The notes under the pieces were generated by a model, which searched no databases, had not been told where the DNA came from, and saw nothing but the letters and a program-made list of their open reading frames with translations. Of a DNA stretch of 64,000 nt, positions 10,501 through 22,081 are shown in pieces. The position numbers and the translations under genes were made by a program. Within the stretch, counting starts at the first letter, position 1. Each line of letters opens with the position of its first letter. Where the stretch lies: positions 250,001 through 314,000 of the forward strand of contig CAUJNA010002168.1 in the NCBI GenBank assembly GCA_963377175.1, in the 5' to 3' direction. Source of the DNA: Effrenium voratum (Eukaryota > Sar > Dinophyceae > Suessiales > Symbiodiniaceae).

Positions 10501-12554
10501 TAAAGACCACACCTTCATCCGCTTCCACCTTTTCCGAGGCTGCCCCAAGATTACGAGGCAGCCGGAGCCAAAAGGGTACCCTTATTCCATCCTCTCCACT
10601 GGACCTAGTTGGGCTCCAAGGCCCAGCAGACCCTGGCAAATTGGCCAAAACTGGGCGATGGACTCGGTTTCCACCCAGCACCCCGTGATAGCCGGAGGGT
10701 GTGATCAGGGGTCATACTGGATTCTTGAAAGTGGTGAGTGGAACTGTTCCCCACTTTCGCATCTCTTCAGACGCCTCGCGAGCTGAGCTTACGAGTGAGC
10801 AGATTCCCAGACTCCAGTGGCGCCCTTGTTTCCTTTTTGAAAGGGTTTCCCTTGACAGCCACCAAAAAGGACTTCCCCTGTGTTGCAAAGCCCTGTTCCC
10901 ACCTTCTGACCCAGAATGGAGCCGCTCGCCTTGCGAGCGACAAATTGTGCGTGTTTCCACCCGAATCGATTGCAGGAGCCGAGCAGGAGACGGTCGGGTT
11001 GGGATCGCTGCGCTGGTTGAGTTGCGCTTTCGTGTTTGGATGGAGTGGGCTAGAGAACTCGTCTCCGCGGCAGTTCTCTCCGGTGCCCCCCCCCCCGAAA
11101 AAGAGAGAGTGCCTTCCAAAAAGAAGCTGGCAGAATTTGCCACTGGTGGATGAATTGCTCCGGAGAAGACTCAAACCCAGTGGCACCTGCACCGTTTCCA
11201 TAGGAGAACCGCACAGCGCAGGCGCGCCGACCTTTAAGGGATGGGGTGATTTCGCACCAATAACGTTGAACTAAGAATCCGTTTGACCATCAGAGCTTAA
11301 TCCATGGATGTTCGCATTAGATTCGGAGGTTCCCAAAACAGAAGGCCGATACTGGCCTGCTGAACAGAGACCAGAAAAAATGAACATGAAATCCGAGGAT
11401 CGCAAGTAGGTTGAGGCTTGAGATGCAACCACCAGCGGAGAGGGTCTTGTAAGTTCTATCTGACAAGGGCACGAGCAAGTGCCAGTACGGCAAATCTCGC
11501 CGGCGCCACGAGCGCCTCCAATCAGAACACGCTGTGCAACAACGGCTTGTGCCAAGCCCCTATGTTACGTGGGCGGTCTGACCTTTTGTGAGTTTTGTGG
11601 GGCGCTTTTCCATGGGAAAGCAAGCTTGTTTGAACTTTGGGCTGGGTTGTGGGAAATGACCACTTCTGTGATACAACAAAAAGGGCTTCCCAAAGAATAA
11701 CACCCCATATACAGAGGGAGACTCCCTTGTATCACAGAAGTGGGAATAAACCCCTTGATTCCACAACCCTGTGATAAAAACAAAGACACAGTTTGGCCTG
11801 TTGTGTGGCCTAACAGGAAGTGAGCTTGCTCTGCTTGGCTGGGTTTAGCACATGCTTGTCGACAAGTCAAGCACCAGTGTTTCCTTTGGAGAGTCATTCG
11901 ATGGGGGCATATTTGCCACGGCCATCCGGCCCCTGTACTTGGGTTTGGTAAGGATGGTCACCAAGCACTTGGGATTCTACACTGCGATGGGAAGTACTCC
12001 TAAACACCATCAGCACTGGAAGTGGTACACTATGAATGGGCAAGTGGTACACCAGCTTTGCATCTACAACTGCAGGTCTCCACCATGATATGTCCCTTGG
12101 ATAAACCACCTGTGCCAGAAGTGTCCTGTGCCTTTGAAACTCAGAGCTCCTCAATGCCCAATGCATGCATCCCACATGCGTGTCATTGGTTTCCAACAAA
12201 CCAAAGACATGCATGGAAGAGGCACACTGCAGCTGCTGTTCTTTTACTGCGTGCTGCAGGGGCGATGACTTGAACTACATGTCGTGCCGTACACTCATGA
12301 CGCTGTGAGCCACACTGCAACTTGCTTCTTGCACTGATGTGGCTGACATGGTTACCTCAATAGCCTTGGCCTCAGCTGCACGGTTATCTTTGTTAATTGG
12401 AAGCACCACAGTGAGGCTGAAAATCATTGCGCGTGTTCAGGCACATGTCACCCATGCTTCTCATGCGCCTGCCAACAGCGCGTCCGGTGCCCCTCAAAAT
12501 ACGCCCTGCTTGCTTCGCTGCTGCAAATCAGCTGCCCGAGCAGTCCCCCAGCTT
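10501..12554. other. Non-coding stretch with one inverted repeat
   Basis: Several open frames of 100-180 codons overlap on both strands at 10,700-11,270, but none shows a recognisable domain or consistent coding character. An inverted repeat at 11,642-11,771 is listed separately. No gene is supported. Confidence 0.4.
11642..11771. mobile_element. Inverted-repeat element (MITE-like)
   Basis: GGGTTGTGGGAA..CCACTTCTGTGATACAA at the left is complementary to TTGTATCACAGAAGTGG..TTCCACAACCC at the right, with about 50 nt between the arms. The right tip CCCTG and left tip CTGGG recall the hAT-like element at 1.96 kb, but no 8-bp duplication was found. Confidence 0.5.
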
Positions 12555-12720
12555 ACTTCTCAATAGTTTCTCAGTTGTCTGCTGCCTCAACGCGTTCTCA
12601 ACACTCTCTCAAGACGTTCTCACCATTTTCTCGCCGTTTTCTCAACCACTTCCCTAGTCCACGTCTCCAATGATTGTCAATCATCTCTCAAAAGGTTCTC
12701 ACACATTTGTCACCATGGTT
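12555..12720. repeat. TTCTCA-rich degenerate repeat
   Basis: Variants of CGTTCTCAAC, TTTTCTCACC and TCTCTCAAGA recur about ten times over roughly 165 bp. The period is irregular and no hairpin is evident. Confidence 0.5.
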
Positions 12721-13029
12721 CGTGAAGGCCCGCACACACACACACACCAACAACAGATGGAACATTGGAATGCCACTTCCCACTCATAGTAAACTACTTC
12801 CTTCCAAGGGAGCCATGATCATTCATGGCCCACGGAGACGGAGTTCTGACTGCGGGTGTGTTTCTTGGAGGGAAAAAGGGGGATCATTGGAGAAAAGACA
12901 CCCAGTGCGGGAGCCAGTCCTACAATTGACAAACCATGTGCCTGCATGTGCCTGTTGTGCTTCGTGGAGCCAGATGAGCTTTCACCGCGGGCGTGCCACG
13001 CATGTCCAAACCCCGGGCACTATAGAAAT

Positions 13030-13260
13030 AGTTTCTGGGTGAATTTTAACGACCTCACACGACCGAATTCACCCCAAATGGTGGTTTATGTGGGGAATGG
13101 CCCCCCAACCATCAACCATTTTAGGTGGGTGAAATATTATAATTCACCCAGACCCCTTTTGTTGCGGTGTCAGGGGAAACCACCATTTTGGGTGTCGCTC
13201 AAAAAAAGGACACCCAAAATCAAAGCCCGAGCCGGAGCCAGTGCTATAATTCACCCAGAT
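13030..13260. repeat. Cluster of small inverted repeats around ATTCACCC
   Basis: GGGTGAATTTTA near 13,038 faces ATTCACCC copies near 13,073, 13,141 and 13,250. A small hairpin at about 13,184-13,219 pairs ATTTTGGGTGTC with GACACCCAAAAT. This is probably overlapping, decayed inverted-repeat elements. Confidence 0.4.
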
Positions 13261-13299
13261 AGTTTGGTCTGGTTCTCTGGGTAAAAAGTCCCGGGCGCC

Positions 13300-13432
13300 T
13301 TTGGGCTGGATGAAATCCAGCGCTGTGACGTGCACTCGACGCAGGTGCTGCTGCAACGCCTCGTCATCAAGGCGCAAAACACGTGGCTCCAGCCGCTGAT
13401 TTTAGTGGGGCCAAAGATGGCGCAGCGGTTTT
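13300..13432 (+). CDS. Exon candidate (unassigned)
   Basis: A plus-strand frame reads FGLDEIQRCDVHSTQVLLQ, then further residues including LVIKAQNTWLQPLILVGPK, without a stop. An AG acceptor could lie at 13,319-13,320 (ATCCAG). The peptide looks like real protein, with amphipathic helix spacing, but I do not recognise it. The minus strand is also open here. Confidence 0.28.
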
Positions 13433-14383
13433 CAGGTTGGTTGCCCTTTAGTCACCAAAAAGCTTCCATGGCTTAAGACTATTTGTTATTTGCTCTTGTT
13501 GGTGTTGAAAGGAATTTATCCCGACTGGAAATATGTTATTCTTTCCAGGGGTCTTAGCCAAATGGAAGAAAGGGGGTACCCTCAAAGTCACACACACACA
13601 CATCTCGGCCCTGAAAATGGTTGGTTTCCTTTTCGTTTCCACAACCTCCCAGTATGCTAGCGGCTGTCTCTGAACAATATGTTTCAAGAACCACAGGGCA
13701 CGCGGGACGTGCAGACTCGCGGGAGAGAAACCTGACAAGCAACGCATGCTGCTTGTCTCTGCCTTTATGGCGGGCGAAATAGATTGCGCGCAGGTGTTCA
13801 ACATCAAGTCGCATGTGTTGAAAAATGCCATTCAACATGATCGCAACAGTCAAAAAATGGGGGGGGGGGTGAATATACTATGTTTTGTCCGTGTGTACAT
13901 ATGCAATGTAACGTAATGCAGCGCAATGCATACGTTCTTACGTACTCACGTACGCGTGTATGTATATGCGCGAATCTATATGTAGATAGGTAGTCTAGGT
14001 AGCTAGGTTTGTAGGTACGTAGGTAGGCAGGCCAAGATGGAAGCTTGCGAGCTGCATGCGGGACATGGGGTTTTAGCCTTCCATTTGCTGAAACGTTTTT
14101 TTTTTTTTCTTCTTCTTCTTTTTGTTTTCTTTTTTTTCCCTTGTTGGTTTTGAAGGGAATCCATCACTACTGGACACATTTTCATTCTGGCACCAACTAC
14201 CAGCTTGGCCGGAATTTGTCCTCTGCATTCTTGTCCTGGAATTTTCTTGGGAGACTTGAATTGGGTCCTCTTCTCCAGAAAAAAAAACAAAAAAACTGGG
14301 AGGTATTTCCAAAACTATGTCCAAAACTCCAGAATTTTTTGTGAGAAGTCTTCGCCCTGCGTTTTTTTTGGGTCTCCCCCCAG

Positions 14384-14480
14384 GCGGACGAGCACTTCCC
14401 GGGTTTGGGCGTGGAGCCCACGCTCTTCCAGGCCCTTGGGGCGCGGGATCGAGCGGGCGGGCGCGCGCTCGGTGGGTGAA
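14384..14480 (+). CDS. Possible PPR exon fragment
   Basis: A pyrimidine-rich tract ending CCCCCCAG (AG at 14,382-14,383) precedes a GC-rich frame. It reads ADEHFPGLGVEPTLFQALGA and then RDRAGGRALGG before TGA at about 14,478. GVEPTLFQALGA resembles the GVEPDVVTYNALISA start of a dinoflagellate PPR repeat, but the diagnostic ACEK and the helix-B tryptophan are absent. A GT donor at GCTCGGTGGGTG is possible. A family-1 MITE begins 48 nt downstream. The assignment is weak. Confidence 0.3.
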
Positions 14481-14527
14481 AGAGACGGGGGTTGGATGGG
14501 TGGTGGTCTAACGATAGGGATCGGGTA

Positions 14528-14633
14528 CTAGGTTGTTGAGTAGTGCCCTTCTCTTCTTTGGTTGGGAGGGTTCCCCTACCAAGATAGACTACGGCAAAAA
14601 GTTGGTACCCTTATTCTAAGCTCAGAGACCTAG
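14528..14633 (+). mobile_element. MITE family 1 with GGTA target duplication
   Basis: The element runs from CTAGG to CCTAG. The four bases GGTA occur directly on both sides (14,524-14,527 and 14,634-14,637), consistent with target-site duplication. The left terminal repeat has drifted (CTAGGTTGTTGAGTAG). Confidence 0.75.
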
Positions 14634-15002
14634 GGTAACCCCAAAAATGGAACTTGCCCTGTGGAAACAAAGACGATTCCTGCGGTCCATATTCTGGTGG
14701 TTTAATTGGTTGACCCATTTACTGGCGAACCCCAGCTATTCACCAACAGGACACCTATGTGCAGCAGATTCATTTCATTTATGGCGAGCTCACCAATTCC
14801 GGGGCTGAAGCGAGGTCACCATGGCAAAAATCCTTTACTTGATCCCTTATTTCAGGTCTTATTTTGAGGGAACCGTTGTTTGGTGGTTTCAAAGGGAAAC
14901 TAAAAGAAACTCCACGTTGTTTGCAAGGGGTCCCCTAAACCTATCTAGCTATAAGTCGTGAGAGCCCCTGGAAGAACGAACCAGAACCACAGAGACGAAA
15001 AG

Positions 15003-15116
15003 CTAGGTTATCCAGTAGTGCCCTTCTCTCCCTTTTTTTTTTGAGAGGGTTCCCCTACTAAAATCAAGTACAGAAAGAGGGCACCCTTATTCTAACCTCT
15101 CTACTGGAGGACCTAG
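15003..15116 (+). mobile_element. MITE family 1 copy
   Basis: It starts CTAGGTTATCCAGTAGTGCC and ends CTACTGGAGGACCTAG, so the 16-bp terminal repeats still pair with few mismatches. The flanks share only AAG. Confidence 0.75.
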
Positions 15117-15395
15117 AAGGGTCCCACTTCAATGCGACCTGGTACGTCAGGGATGGGGGTATGACATCTGCAGCAACTACAAAAAACAGTTCGAGTCCTG
15201 GTCCAAGCATTTGATTCGCGTTCGAAAGCTGGAGAAAACACATTTTTTTTTAGCACACATGGTGTGTGCTCAAATTTTTCCCAGCAAGAAGCACGATGAA
15301 TTTGAGGGTCATGGACCATTTCAACCAATCCCAAGTTTCCGAATTTCCAGGGTGTTCTTCGGGCCATGGCCACGAAAAGGCACTAGGTGTCCCGG

Positions 15396-15473
15396 CTAGG
15401 TGCCCTCCTCTATCCCTTTTTTTGGGGAGGGTTCCCCTTCTATAAAAGACGTCACGTCTGCTGGAGGACCTAG
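15396..15473 (+). mobile_element. MITE family 1, internally deleted copy
   Basis: Only 78 bp long. It keeps CTAGGTGCCC, GGGGAGGGTTCCCCTTCT and CTGGAGGACCTAG, but the GGGTACCCTTATTCTAACC block is missing. Confidence 0.65.
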
Positions 15474-15917
15474 GGCATGCCGCGCTATGGATTGGAGTCG
15501 GTCCGTTGGGAAAGCCTGTGAGGATCTTCTCAACTGGACTTTCGGTCCAAGTCGCCGTTTCCCCGCCTCTAACGACCGCTGGGGAACACTCGGGTCCAGG
15601 ATCGGGGTTGATCAATATTCCCTTGGGCCCCCAACTCACCATAGGTAACTTCTCCCATGTGGAAATCTTAGTGTTCTTTCACAAGATTTCTCCCTGGTCC
15701 CTTGAAACGACCACTTTCCTAGGTTTCCCAAATCCGTTGGACATGGCTTCCCTGGAAACCCTGTTTGAAGGGTAGCCAAAGCCCGTCAGAGGAACCTCAG
15801 GTTTCCGTGTACAAGGGCAATTGAGACTCCGGAGAGTGCTTGCTTGGACGACTTCCAGATGAGACTCGGGTGGTTGCCAAGCCTAGGTGGTCTTTGGTAC
15901 CATTTGCCAAGATGCCA

Positions 15918-16031
15918 CTAGGTTCCCCCAGTAAGCCCTTTTACCCTTTTTCTAGGGGAGCGTTCCCCTAAAATAAACTACAGAAAAACAAGACGGTACC
16001 CGTATTCTAACCTCTCTACTGGAGGATCTAG
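15918..16031 (+). mobile_element. MITE family 1 with GCCA target duplication
   Basis: It is bounded by GCCA at 15,914-15,917 and 16,032-16,035. Its right flank (CAGTTTGGGCGTCACTTTG...GAGCCACAGCC) is shared with the copy at 30,823-30,925, although their left flanks differ. Confidence 0.75.
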
Positions 16032-16239
16032 GCCAGTTTGGGCGTCACTTTGTTGAGCCACAGCCACATGCTGATCTCAGCATGACGAGCGTCAGGGCGA
16101 GGTGCGGCCCGGCTTCCGATGCGATGAGCCAGGCTTGGATGGGTCTCGAAGTCTGAAGTCTTGTGGTTCCCGGGCATCTGTTGTTGTCTTCTTCTTTTTG
16201 TATTTTCATTTTTTCCTTATTATTATTTGCCTTCTGTTT

Positions 16240-16320
16240 TTTCTTCTTTTTTAGATCTGTCTGTATCTTTTTAGGTCTTTTTAGATCTTGTTAGATCTTT
16301 TTAGATCTTTTTAGGTTTTA
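16240..16320 (+). repeat. TTTTTAGATC(TTG) short tandem repeat
   Basis: Five or six copies of TTTTTAGATCT or TTTTTAGGTCT are arranged in tandem in a T-rich tract. No function is inferred. Confidence 0.55.
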
Positions 16321-16337
16321 GTGGTTGGGTTTCCAGT

Positions 16338-16447
16338 CTTCCATGTGCTGAAATGAATATGTTTTTTCCCCTGTTGGTTTAGGGAGTTTAGGGAATCTAT
16401 CACGACTGGACGCATTTTTTTTTTCAGGGGACTTAAGCAAATGGAAG
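16338..16447 (+). mobile_element. MITE family 3, good copy
   Basis: The terminal repeats CTTCCATGTGCTGAAA (left) and TTAAGCAAATGGAAG (right) are imperfect reverse complements. The interior reads TTTTCCCCTGTTGGTTTAGG, then ACGACTGGACGC, then TTCAGGGGACTTAAGC, where CCCCTG and CAGGGG also pair. Confidence 0.6.
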
Positions 16448-16934
16448 AAGTTTGGTTTGTGTTGCTGGTGCGATAGGGATTGAGGAAATGAACCGTTTTG
16501 GGATTCCCGAAAAAAGGAAACCGCTGGTTGGATGGTTTGTAGGGGGTCATTCCCTCATTGCCTGCTGAGAACCAAACTGATTACTTTGAAGGGGCTCTCC
16601 AAACATTTGGGGTTTTCCCTCTAGACCACAAGTAGGACAAATCCGTGTGGTGTTTTGCTAGTGAACCGAGACCATGGGCTTCATCGGCTGCTGAAGGGGG
16701 CAATGTTCAGGAAGTCCTGGGAACCTTATGAGAAAAAAGCAATACGCGCTGCGCGGGAGAAGCAGCTATAACCACCTTAAACAAGCCCAACAGTCCAAAC
16801 CACAAAAAAAAACAAACAACTCAAAAAAATCCGCGCCGCGTGGGAAAAGCAGCTATAACACAAACACCTCAGTAGGAGAACCCGAAACGAAAAAATCGGC
16901 CGCGATTAAGTCGCCTCGAGGCGGCGAGGGCCAG

Positions 16935-17019
16935 GCGGAGGATCTGGCCAGCATGGCGTTTCGCTCCTCAGCAGAAGTTGTCGGGAAGGGTGCCGAGGCG
17001 TGTTTCGAGCGCCTTCGAG
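16935..17019 (+). CDS. Exon candidate (unassigned, 85 nt)
   Basis: It is bounded by GGCCAG (AG at 16,933-16,934) and CGAG before a GT donor (GTACCC at 17,020). The frame reads AEDLASMAFRSSAEVVGKGA, then EACFERLR. Base composition is more GC-rich than the flanks, and the peptide has a clean helical pattern. It could belong to a PPR-type protein, but the diagnostic residues are missing, so no function is claimed. Confidence 0.38.
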
Positions 17020-18954
17020 GTACCCATTTAGTGAATGCGCGACCAGGAATGAAGCCCAGTTTGGAGGTATTTCTAGTCTGGAGCCAACTCCAGCTTCGCT
17101 CCAGCTTCTGAAAAGTTGGGATGGAAAGCGTTTCAATCCCCAACCCATTTTTTGCACCCCCATGAGTCAAAAGTCAAAACGTGCTTAGGTCGCTTGTGTG
17201 TTGGAACTCTGGGAGGACAAGGCCTGGAGAAAGGTGTGGGGACCCTCAAGGCAGACCTTTTTGGGGGCTTTCTGGGGTGGAGGCGCAACCACATAGTGCC
17301 ACCCCCAAAAAGGGTGATTGGTTGGTTATGGTTGGTTGTGTTACGGGTTGAAGGAGTTTGCTTTCGAACCGCGCGATGCGTGCCTTTTCACCCGAGAGGC
17401 CGTGTTCAAAGCAGTGAGGGCTAGCCAGGTGACCCAAACTGGGTCTGAGAAATGGCCCTTGGCTTTTTTTTGGTTGCTTGAGGGTTGTGCCAGTATTTTC
17501 TTTTTCCTACTTGCAGACGCACCCAACTCTGGTTTAAAAAACAAAACGCCTTGAGGGGACCTGAGGTATGGACCATGTCTGGAGTTCCAAGAAGCAGGTT
17601 CCAGCTTGGCGCACAAAGTGATGCGTGTAGCATGCGACAGGAACCCCATTTCTTAGAACCCATTTGAGTTCACCATTGCCCCAATTGGACATGTCCCAAG
17701 CTCCTTGTTTTTCAGCCCTCCTCGTAGACCTTCGGGTGTAGTTATGAACACTGGGACTTCGCTTCTCATTGGTCTCGTCCAGCGGTATGAAAAAAGTCGT
17801 TGAGATGTGGAAGGTGTCCTTTGAAATCAATCTGCATAGCCGAGAATTCATTGGCGAATCGTGAAAGGCTCATCCGTCAAGGAGCCGCAAGCGGCATTGC
17901 ACAGCTCAGGAAAGCTGGAGTTTTCCATCCTGCCTCAGTCTAGCAGCCTGCGACGCGGCGGCAATGGCGTTTGTTTCTTTAACTCACTGGTCAGCGGGCA
18001 AGCACAATTTTGAAAACATTCGGGCAGGCCGAACTTTCGCGCGGTGCCCAGTCCACCAAAACAAGCAACTTGCCCATGCCTGCCGGAAAAAGAGCACTCC
18101 CTACGTGGCCCAAAAGGAAACTGGAGGGCAGTTGGGTTTTATGTCTTCCATTTTCCCTTTGGTGTGGATCAGACCTTGGAATTGGGCCACCCTCCTGCCA
18201 CATGAGGAAAGCAATGTGGGGCTATTCGGGTGTGAGAAGCATCTCGCTGCCAGCATTTCGTTGCCAAAGCGGCCTTCATGGTTCGAGGATGTGTTTTGCG
18301 GGCACGTGTTTCTTCACTGCATTCCAAGCTGAGTCAATCTTACCTGTGGGATGTCCAGCCATCCACCGTGTTTTACACCCTGTGCGCTTGTTGTGGTCAT
18401 TACCTAACACCCTCAACCCCCTCTCCTCCTGAAAAAGGAACAAGCGTGTTGGTGCAACATATTTGCGACACTAACCCCCCGCAAGCAGAATGAGATGAGG
18501 CGCTTGGCGCGCGTCATTGCCCATTGGCCCCCCTCTCGGCTCCACAGAGAAACAGGTCAAAGACAAATGTCGAAACGCGTACGATTGGGTCCATAGGCAA
18601 ACAGATCCAGTATGATCCATGTCTTTCATAGCCCCGTTTGGTCAACAGATTTTGACCCTGAAGACAAACATCCAGAATTGAGGTGCTTGGAGTGGTGTCG
18701 TACTTACGGGGCTACAGTGGTGGTTCGCCCTTACCTTTCTGCCCTGCAGTTTCCCCGAGACGGGGAAATTGGAGCGTGATTCAGCTGAAATTCGGGTGGG
18801 CCCTATGCTGTTTCCCGAGGTATGTAGCTGGGGTCGACCACTTTCTCCTTTTTGTACCCCAGTTTTCCTATCAAAGTCAGAAACTGGAGTTGTTGCCCCT
18901 ACCACTGGGACTTTTTCTGATGGTAAGATCCTTGACGCTCCCACCACTTGGCTG
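17020..18954. other. Non-coding stretch
   Basis: No supported exon or RNA gene. Open frames of about 100-140 codons overlap on both strands without recognisable motifs. No clear inverted-repeat element was seen here. Confidence 0.35.
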
Positions 18955-19054
18955 CGGGTCAAAATTAAAAAGCTGGGGCAAACCGCAGGTTTTGGTCTAC
19001 CTTTCCATTTACCAGGGTTCCATTTTGGACCCCTATTTCTGAGCCACACCCACG
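18955..19054 (+). mobile_element. Family 5 repeat (GTCAAAATTAAA...GAGCCACA)
   Basis: It shares AAACCGCAGGTTTTGGTC, TTCCATTTACCAGGGTTCC and TGAGCCACA with copies at 48,261-48,363, 26,741-26,826 and, inverted, 23,933-24,033. In the 48 kb copy the ends GTGGCTCAAAA and TTTTTTGAGCCAC pair, so this is probably an inverted-repeat element; here the left end reads GCGGGTCAAAA. Confidence 0.5.
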
Positions 19055-19880
19055 TGTCCGAAGCTCGACGATCCGCCGGGACCGCCGGTGTCCCCATCCA
19101 GCCCTTCCGGCGCGCGAACAGCTGCCGGGCGGGCGAGAGAGAGAGAGGCGCGGACGATAGAACGCCCGCTGAGGTACTGCGACGCGAGCTCCCCTTGCGG
19201 TTTGAGACATCATTTTTTTGCTGGCCAAGTGAAAGTAATCCCTGGTTGATTTCTTGGGGATGTGGAAGTTTAGTTGGACTCCAGATCAGTTTTAAGGGGC
19301 ACCACCTATCAATTCAACAGGATGGCCCAGTTTATCAATCTCGATCGACATTGCCATCCGACTCAGCCACTGGCAAAGCTGAAGGATTTGTAGACGCACG
19401 ACTTTTAAATGGCTTCGGGCAGACCACTTGAGTACCAGGTTTTTGATTTCAGCTCAACTGGCAAAGTTCTCATGGTGGAGCATGCGCCGAAAAGGCAATT
19501 CCCGTTTTATGAGGGTTTGGGTAACTTGCGGGACAAACACCCATAGACTGTGAGAGCTTAGAGTTGCGTTTATGCCGTATCCCGCGGACAGCTTTTCGCT
19601 GGCATCAACGCACCACTAAGCGAAGGACTAGATGTGCCTGGGGCCCGGAACGGCCCATTTTCCACCTTTCCCCGTCAAGCAGGTTTTATCATAGATTCTC
19701 TTGCTGGCGCGATAGGCAGGGAATGAGAAATGGAATTGACCCTTCTGAGCCATCCCAGTGGTCTCCTTTACGGGGACCAAAGCCTGGATTCATGTCCACA
19801 TTCCCGGCAAGACGAACCAAGCTCCTTTCGATTTGCTTAAGTTTGCTGGAAAAGAATCAACATATGTCCAGTGATAGATT

Positions 19881-20002
19881 CTAGGTCCCCTAGCACTGCC
19901 CTGCCACCTTTTTGTTGGGGGAGGCTTCCCCTACCAAAATCGACCAAACCGAAGCAAGTCGGGTCCCCTTATTCTGATTTCTCTCAAATCTGGAGGACCT
20001 AG
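19881..20002 (+). mobile_element. MITE family 1 with GATT target duplication
   Basis: CTAGGTCCCC...CTGGAGGACCTAG is flanked by GATT at 19,877-19,880 and 20,003-20,006. It inserted at the edge of a family-3-like fragment (GATTTGCTTAAG...CCAGTGATAGATT at about 19,828-19,880). Confidence 0.75.
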
Positions 20003-20482
20003 GATTCCTTTAACCCCAAAATCATTTGGCCGATCCATGGCCTATCCTGCCCTCGCTGGTCGCTTGGCCAGGCTTTTGCCATGGGCTGCAGGCGCGGATC
20101 CATCCGCTTTTTCCGAAAGCCGAGCTGTTGGGATGGGATGGGATGGGGGTGTTTCTTGTTGCTCCGGTTGTGGCTATTGGGCAAAAGTGTTTGTGTTGGA
20201 GTTGGTACCCCTTTCGTTGTGGTTGAAAAGGAACAACATGAACGTCGACATGAACTTTAGGAGGCCCCCGAACTAAGTCACACCCATATTGTAGTATTGG
20301 GCGTCAAACCAGGCCAAGACTTCAAGAGTTTCAGGCAGTCACATGGCAGCATGCATGAGCCAGACCCTGAAAGCGAAAAAATGTTACAACACGTCTGTGT
20401 GTGTGTGTTACTGTATGTCTATTTGTGTGCGCGAAAAACAACAAACACAAAAAACAGGGGTTGAGCCCAAGGACCCCCCCAA

Positions 20483-20492
20483 ATATATATAA

Positions 20493-20523
<31 letters not shown>

Positions 20524-20560
20524 TGTATATAAACATATAAACATATAATAAAGATCAAGC
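20483..20560. repeat. AT-rich microsatellite
   Basis: AAATATAAATATAAATATATATATATAT-type sequence, then ACATATAAACATATAA. It is purely simple sequence; the open frames over it are not genes. Confidence 0.8.
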
Positions 20561-20968
20561 AATCTCATGTTTAGAGGAAGCACTTCTGGGACCATGGGGG
20601 TCCTTTTGGGAGAAAAAAGGGGAGGGCAAGTGAAACATGATGGAAAAGTTGGGGCTGAAACCCCCAAGGCCCTACAAGTTTCAAGGGGTTGATTCCGTTT
20701 CAATTCTAAACCAACCATCGTTCTTTTCTCCAAAACCGATGGCTGTTTTCGGACCAGGGTTTTTGGGGCGTTTTTCTAAGATTCGGATGCCAGGGTTCAG
20801 AAAGGAACTGGAAGCTACCCTTAGAAAGTTGGTCAGAAAAAAGTGGCCACTGGCGGTTGGAGACTCGATCGCAGGGGCTGCCTGGATGCCGGAGGCGCTG
20901 GTCGCCTGCAACAGGCGGTTGGGGGGAACCAGATTTTCCTCAGGCGAATCGGGGGGATTTGGAGGTCG

Positions 20969-21092
20969 TCCATGTGCTGAAACAACAATATATGGTTTTA
21001 TTTGATTTTCCCCGGTTGGTTTTAAAGGGAATCTATTTCACTACTGGACATTTTTTTAAACGTATTTTTCCCAGGAGTTTTAAGCAAATGGA
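20969..21092 (+). mobile_element. MITE family 3 copy
   Basis: TCCATGTGCTGAAACAAC is at the left and TAAGCAAATGGA at the right. The interior is TTTTCCCCGGTTGGTTTTAA..GGGAATC and CACTACTGGAC. The terminal repeats pair imperfectly. Confidence 0.6.
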
Positions 21093-21397
21093 GGCAGGTC
21101 TCCATTTATTTCTGCATGTTTTTTTTGGCGAGCTCACCGATCCACGAGCAAAACACACTTGCCATGGTAAGATCCCTTAACACTTGCAGATCCACTTCTT
21201 ACGTCAGGTTTTGGATTCATTGTAAACAATGGTCTCGTTTTTCCTTTTTTGGACCCGACAAATGGGGCGGGACTCCCCAAATTTCAACCAGTCTCATCAC
21301 CGGAAAAAGTCCCAGCCACAATCAGGAACACAGATGAAGGCCAGTCAGTATGTATGGGCCAGTTGGAGCCAAGGTGCGAATATTTGATTCTTTACAC

Positions 21398-21534
21398 GAG
21401 CCACTTGCTCAAAAACCGGGTAGATGAAGGTTGGTAAGGGACAATCCCAACCACAAATAGCTGCGGCCGCCTTCTTAATTCTTGAAGCATGGTTCTGGGT
21501 CGACCATTTTAATGCCGGGTTTTGATTGTGACTC
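21398..21534. mobile_element. MITE family 6, second copy
   Basis: It starts GAGCCACTTGCTCAAAAACC and ends GGGTTTTGATTGTGACTC. The left end and interior match the 5,870-6,053 element, while the right tip has drifted (GATTGTGACTC for GAGCAAGTGACTC). Confidence 0.55.
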
Positions 21535-21902
21535 ACATGTGTTGGGCAGACTCTTTGCCAGGTTTTGATTGCGCCATTGGTTTACGTCATGTGGGCGTGC
21601 AGGTTGGGCTGGCGAGCTGGTGATCAAGAGAGGCATTGTAGCGTCCCTAATTACCTCCAACCTCGCAAGGTGCTCAGAGTCCCTGGATCACAGCCCTTAG
21701 ATGTGCAAGCCATTCATTGGTAGGCTAGAACCACGGTTATGGTAGGGTTTTGGGCGGGTTATGGCCACTCGCTCGCCATTTGGCAAAGTCCCCTTATTGG
21801 GGAGCCATGAGTCCACTGGGGAGCCATAGCCCCAGACCATCTAAGCAGAAGCCATCCACTGATGAGTCCACTGAGGGGTGGGAAGGCATTGCCGATTGCC
21901 AG

Positions 21903-22000
21903 GTGGATCAGCGCCTGCGGGGACTGGGAGAAGGCTGTGGCCCTCTTGGCCGATCTGCCGCGCCGCAGCTTGGAGCCGGACAAGGTGAGCTACACCGCGG
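21903..22000 (+). CDS. PPR-repeat exon
   Basis: After GATTGCCAG (AG at 21,901-21,902) the frame reads WISACGDWEKAVALLADLPR, then RSLEPDKVSYTAA. This is helix A end (ISAC), helix B (DWEKAVALLADL), the inter-repeat loop (LEPD) and the next helix A start (VSYTAA) of a PPR repeat. PPR proteins bind RNA bases one repeat per nucleotide, usually in plastids or mitochondria. Residues after TAA lose the pattern, so the exon probably ends near 21,998-22,000, where GCGGCGCC offers a GC donor. The exact end is uncertain. No targeting sequence is visible in this internal exon. A family-1 MITE starts 82 nt downstream. Confidence 0.72.
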
Positions 22001-22081
22001 CGCCTCGGCGCGAATCCGGCGGGTCCGGCGGCTTTGGCAAAGTCCTGGACGGCTCTGTCCAGGAAGCCACCCGTGGAACAA

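Noticed and set aside
18769..19431. 220-codon plus-strand frame
   Set aside because: It crosses a family-5 repeat and a GAGAGA tract. No consistent coding character.
20860..20960. MPEALVACNRRLGG, resembling a PPR helix A
   Set aside because: Only VACN matches, with no helix B and no acceptor. Likely chance.
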